Source: Deltaproteobacteria bacterium (GTDB taxonomy: Bacteria > Desulfobacterota > Dissulfuribacteria > Dissulfuribacterales > UBA3076). From it: a stretch of DNA of 38,295 nt. Below the pieces are notes generated by a model. The model was not told where the DNA came from. It saw nothing but the letters and a program-made list of their open reading frames with translations, and did not search any database. Position 1 is the stretch's first letter; every line of letters begins with the position of its first letter. Positions 36,142 through 38,295 of the stretch are shown here, piece after piece. Location: NCBI GenBank assembly GCA_003194485.1, contig PQXD01000014.1, positions 1-38,295 on the forward strand. Reading direction: 5' to 3'. Both the position numbers and the translations under genes were made by a program.

Positions 36142-37338
36142 CTACTTCGTTGTATGACAGATGAAGCAGCCGCCTACGTTATTTCTTGGGTCTAAATCAG
36201 AGCCAGCATCCATCAACGAATAATCCCACCTCAGGATGTCGTCATTTGGTGTTCCGTGAGCACGGTGACAGGAGATACAGGTAACTACGGTATCATCGCT
36301 GAAAGTAACCGGAGTAATAGTCATACTGGCACTAAGCGTAACCCAGGCAACAGGGGCGATGGTACTGTAAGTATGATCACTTGTCCCAGGTGCGCCATAG
36401 CCTCCATATTCTTTTGTTTTCACATTCCCCATGTCATAATCAGTGGGATGTCTTAACCAGGGAGCCCCTATGTTAGCATCGGGATTATCCATTCCTAAAT
36501 CACCTGTACCGCCATGGAAATCGCCATGACACTCAGCACAGAGGTAACTGATGGTAGAAGTATCACTCCTGGCATCAGTTGTCCTATCTTCACCTTTATA
36601 GACATTGTGATTACTACCGCCTGTGGGGCTGGCATTCTCTTCCCAATCTGGGTCCTCAATGCCCTTGATGCCTAAAAGAAAACGGTAGCTTTTAGCCACC
36701 GAAGAACCGGCTTCAGCATCGTTATAGGTATCCAATTTCAGGCAGGTATCGTCACCATGATGTGCACCAGAGATACCAGCAGCCGAGCCTTCAACTGAAG
36801 GGTCACCATGGCAGCCATAGGTGCCACCGCAGCTAAATTTGGCCATGTCCCAGGAATCTGGGCGTGCGGGCAAAGGATAATCATACTTATACCCAGGTGG
36901 ATCAGTAAAACCAGTTGTACCTATGCCTTCATCTTGAACATTGTGACCTTTTGCGTCACCTGAGCCGAGTGCTGCCCAGTAGAAATTACCGCCTGCCAGG
37001 ACTTCACCCACACCTGCAACCAGACCGGTGGTGGTATAACTTGGTCCACCTGTAGTCCAGACAACAGGAACAGTGGAGGTACCTAGTGTCTTTGTGACAC
37101 CAGTAGTAGCACTGTGACAGCCCACACAGTCACCCACAAGGAGAGCAGGTTTAGGAAGATTAGATGGATTTCCCCAATCAGGCTCATCCACTTCAGAACC
37201 ATCAGGCCAAGGTGTCTGGCTGGCATGCATGGTATGACAATTATTACACGGCCCTGTTACCCTTGCCATAGCCATACTGACAGAAAAAAGAATTACACCC
37301 AGAAAAACGATAGTAACTAAGAGATTTTTGCTCTTCAT
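36142..37338 (-). CDS. OmcS-like multihaem cytochrome c (putative extracellular electron conduit)
   Basis: This is an exported cytochrome of 398 residues with a signal peptide ending SMAMA (about 1-25) and AGGAGGT upstream of the ATG. Haem motifs in order are CNNCHTMH (31-35), CVGCH (71-75), C-x5-CH (CGGTYGCH), CAECHGDFH, CISCHRAHG and a terminal CFICHTTK. Spacing and flanking words follow Geobacter OmcS, as I remember it: first haem CxxCHTMH, a GHN block, a YRxL block, CANCHTDIH then LRHP, CLSCHRAH, and a CxxCH at the extreme C-terminus. OmcS is a hexahaem protein that polymerises into extracellular nanowires; the same role here is inferred. A shorter, damaged tandem paralogue follows downstream, like the omcS-omcT pair. 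Confidence 0.85.
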   Translation of the reverse strand: MKSKNLLVTIVFLGVILFSVSMAMARVTGPCNNCHTMHASQTPWPDGSEVDEPDWGNPSNLPKPALLVGDCVGCHSATTGVTKTLGTSTVPVVWTTGGPSYTTTGLVAGVGEVLAGGNFYWAALGSGDAKGHNVQDEGIGTTGFTDPPGYKYDYPLPARPDSWDMAKFSCGGTYGCHGDPSVEGSAAGISGAHHGDDTCLKLDTYNDAEAGSSVAKSYRFLLGIKGIEDPDWEENASPTGGSNHNVYKGEDRTTDARSDTSTISYLCAECHGDFHGGTGDLGMDNPDANIGAPWLRHPTDYDMGNVKTKEYGGYGAPGTSDHTYSTIAPVAWVTLSASMTITPVTFSDDTVVTCISCHRAHGTPNDDILRWDYSLMDAGSDLDPRNNVGGCFICHTTK

Positions 37339-37669
37339 CTTTCTTTACCTCCTCAAAAAATATATAGTGATTTCTGTATACATTGTCAAGATACTTTACC
37401 TTAAACTGGATATTTCATATAAGCGCAGGCGAATTTTGTGACGCAGCACAGGAGGCTCTTTTGAGCCTTCAGAGGCAAGCTGTGATCGTCTTTTCTCAAG
37501 CTATGGGTAAAAATACCACCATAGCCAGGATTGAGACGGCAACAGCGCAGATTATTTATGGGGTATAAAATTCGAACAACGAGGCTGGCAGATTGTCTCT
37601 GACAACAGCAGTACTCAAAAAAGGTGGAGGGAGAATTTCAGGAAAGAGCAGTAAAGTTCAGGAATAAAA
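37339..37669. other. Intergenic region between cytochrome and transposase genes
   Basis: I support no gene in this 331-bp stretch. It should hold the promoter of the upstream cytochrome on the minus strand (AT-rich near 37340-37400). A small hairpin GGCTC-TTTT-GAGCC lies at 37454-37467. The right-hand end of the insertion sequence must fall somewhere before 37669, but I could not recognise its terminal repeat because the other end is outside the window. Confidence 0.5.
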
Positions 37670-38295
37670 TCATTCCAGCTGAACACTGTACTTTTGTAAT
37701 ATATCTTCTTTGGTGATCCTTTCAGGAACTCCGGTTGGCATAAGAACATTACGACCGCAGAGAATGAAAACCTCATAGGCATCAAAGATGGCGTAGCGGT
37801 CCTGGTCAAAGATTATAAGCTTGTTGCCGTTTTCTTCCTTGACCTTTTCCCGGAATTTACGAATTCCGGTATCTTGGCCGTTCTGTTCCAATTTATCCTG
37901 TTGATCCATCCAGCCTTGATAGGCAGTGGTCAGGGCCATGGTCAAGATGGTTAGATACGCATGGGCTCTAAAAGCAGCCTTGGTATTTTGTGGAGGCCTC
38001 TGGATGAACCACGCCTGCTTTGCTTCCCGAAACAGGGAGTTTTCAATTTCGCTGCGGGGATCATACCCGTCATAGACCTTTAACGGTTTACTTGCAGGGC
38101 TGTTGGTCAGGATAACCAGGGTCTTGGAATCGGGATTGTTTTCTTTGTAAGGATCCTGCAAAACGACGACCGCATTTATGGGATTGGCCACGAAATCTTT
38201 ATGGGTTTCATGGCTGCCACTGCCAAGCGGCCCATAAAACCCTGCAGTGGTCAAACCTTCGATACCCACAACCTCCCATGAGTCAATTACAATAG
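37670..38295 (-). CDS. Transposase, IS4-like DDE family, 3' part (runs off the window)
   Basis: The reading frame is open from the window edge (IVIDSWEVVGIEG...) to the stop at 37670, so this is the C-terminal about 208 residues of a larger transposase. The segment YDPRSEIENSLFREAKQAWF, followed by AFRAHAYLTILTMAL, resembles the Y-x2-R-x3-E-x6-K region of IS4-superfamily enzymes (here with one extra residue before Lys), containing the last catalytic Glu. The start, terminal repeats and target duplication lie outside or could not be seen. It borders the cytochrome pair and supports the view that this end of the window is mobile. Confidence 0.8.
   Translation of the reverse strand, partial: IVIDSWEVVGIEGLTTAGFYGPLGSGSHETHKDFVANPINAVVVLQDPYKENNPDSKTLVILTNSPASKPLKVYDGYDPRSEIENSLFREAKQAWFIQRPPQNTKAAFRAHAYLTILTMALTTAYQGWMDQQDKLEQNGQDTGIRKFREKVKEENGNKLIIFDQDRYAIFDAYEVFILCGRNVLMPTGVPERITKEDILQKYSVQLE

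Noticed and set aside
37383-37568. Small ORF upstream of the cytochrome, plus strand
   Set aside because: It has no ribosome binding site or recognised family and overlaps the probable promoter of the minus-strand cytochrome.

Overview
The window looks like the chromosome of a Gram-negative, anaerobic, sulfate-reducing bacterium of the Desulfobacterota (former Deltaproteobacteria) type. The basis is an intact aprBA–qmoABC set, the membrane-linked APS reductase module of such organisms, together with a bacterial tufB–secE–nusG–rplKAJL–rpoBC block and multihaem c-type cytochromes. Genus and species cannot be read from the sequence.

Layout. (1) 598-8158, + strand: aprB, aprA, a strong terminator, then qmoA, qmoB and qmoC. 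Quinol electrons pass through QmoABC to AprBA, which reduces APS to sulfite. (2) 8242-22287, + strand: a sigma70-like promoter, tRNA-Thr(UGU), tRNA-Tyr(GUA), tRNA-Gly(UCC), tRNA-Thr(GGU), tuf, rpmG, tRNA-Trp(CCA), secE, nusG, rplK, rplA, an L10-type leader RNA, rplJ, rplL, an attenuator-like hairpin, rpoB and rpoC. (3) 22330-28041: an FmdB-type zinc-ribbon gene on the minus strand, then a tightly coupled + strand run of a MoaE-like gene, a class II aldolase, a LysR regulator resembling the selenium-metabolism-associated family, pta and ackA. (4) 28114-31597: a composite inverted-repeat element, a somewhat divergent enolase and gpmI. (5) 31600-38295: an accessory region with a TGA-interrupted small gene coupled to a DUF2283 gene, an AAA/DUF4143 ATPase, two tandem minus-strand cytochromes that resemble the filament-forming OmcS of Geobacter, and the 3' part of an IS4-like transposase running off the window.

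Two kinds of structure are not explained by genes. The first is a family of small palindromic elements. Two copies (12544-12738 and 28114-28503) have GTAA-starting terminal inverted repeats and perfect 8-bp target duplications, the hallmarks of IS66-family non-autonomous elements (MITEs). A third, core-only copy lies inverted upstream of gpmI. The second is a set of intergenic hairpins whose arms are built from 7- or 8-bp units; the units differ from site to site but the architecture is the same. They occur at aprA/qmoA, secE/nusG, rplA/rplJ, rplJ/rplL, fmdB/moaE, ackA/eno and around the accessory genes. One MITE has jumped into the loop of one of these hairpins, just upstream of the L10 leader.

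The most exciting biology is the tandem OmcS-like cytochrome pair, which suggests extracellular electron transfer in a sulfate reducer. The downstream copy looks as if it is decaying: a TGA replaces the Trp codon of its sister and cuts off the last haem motif, although the reading frame continues to an intact CxxCH, and another haem Cys has become Tyr. A second gene in the accessory region is also interrupted by a lone TGA.
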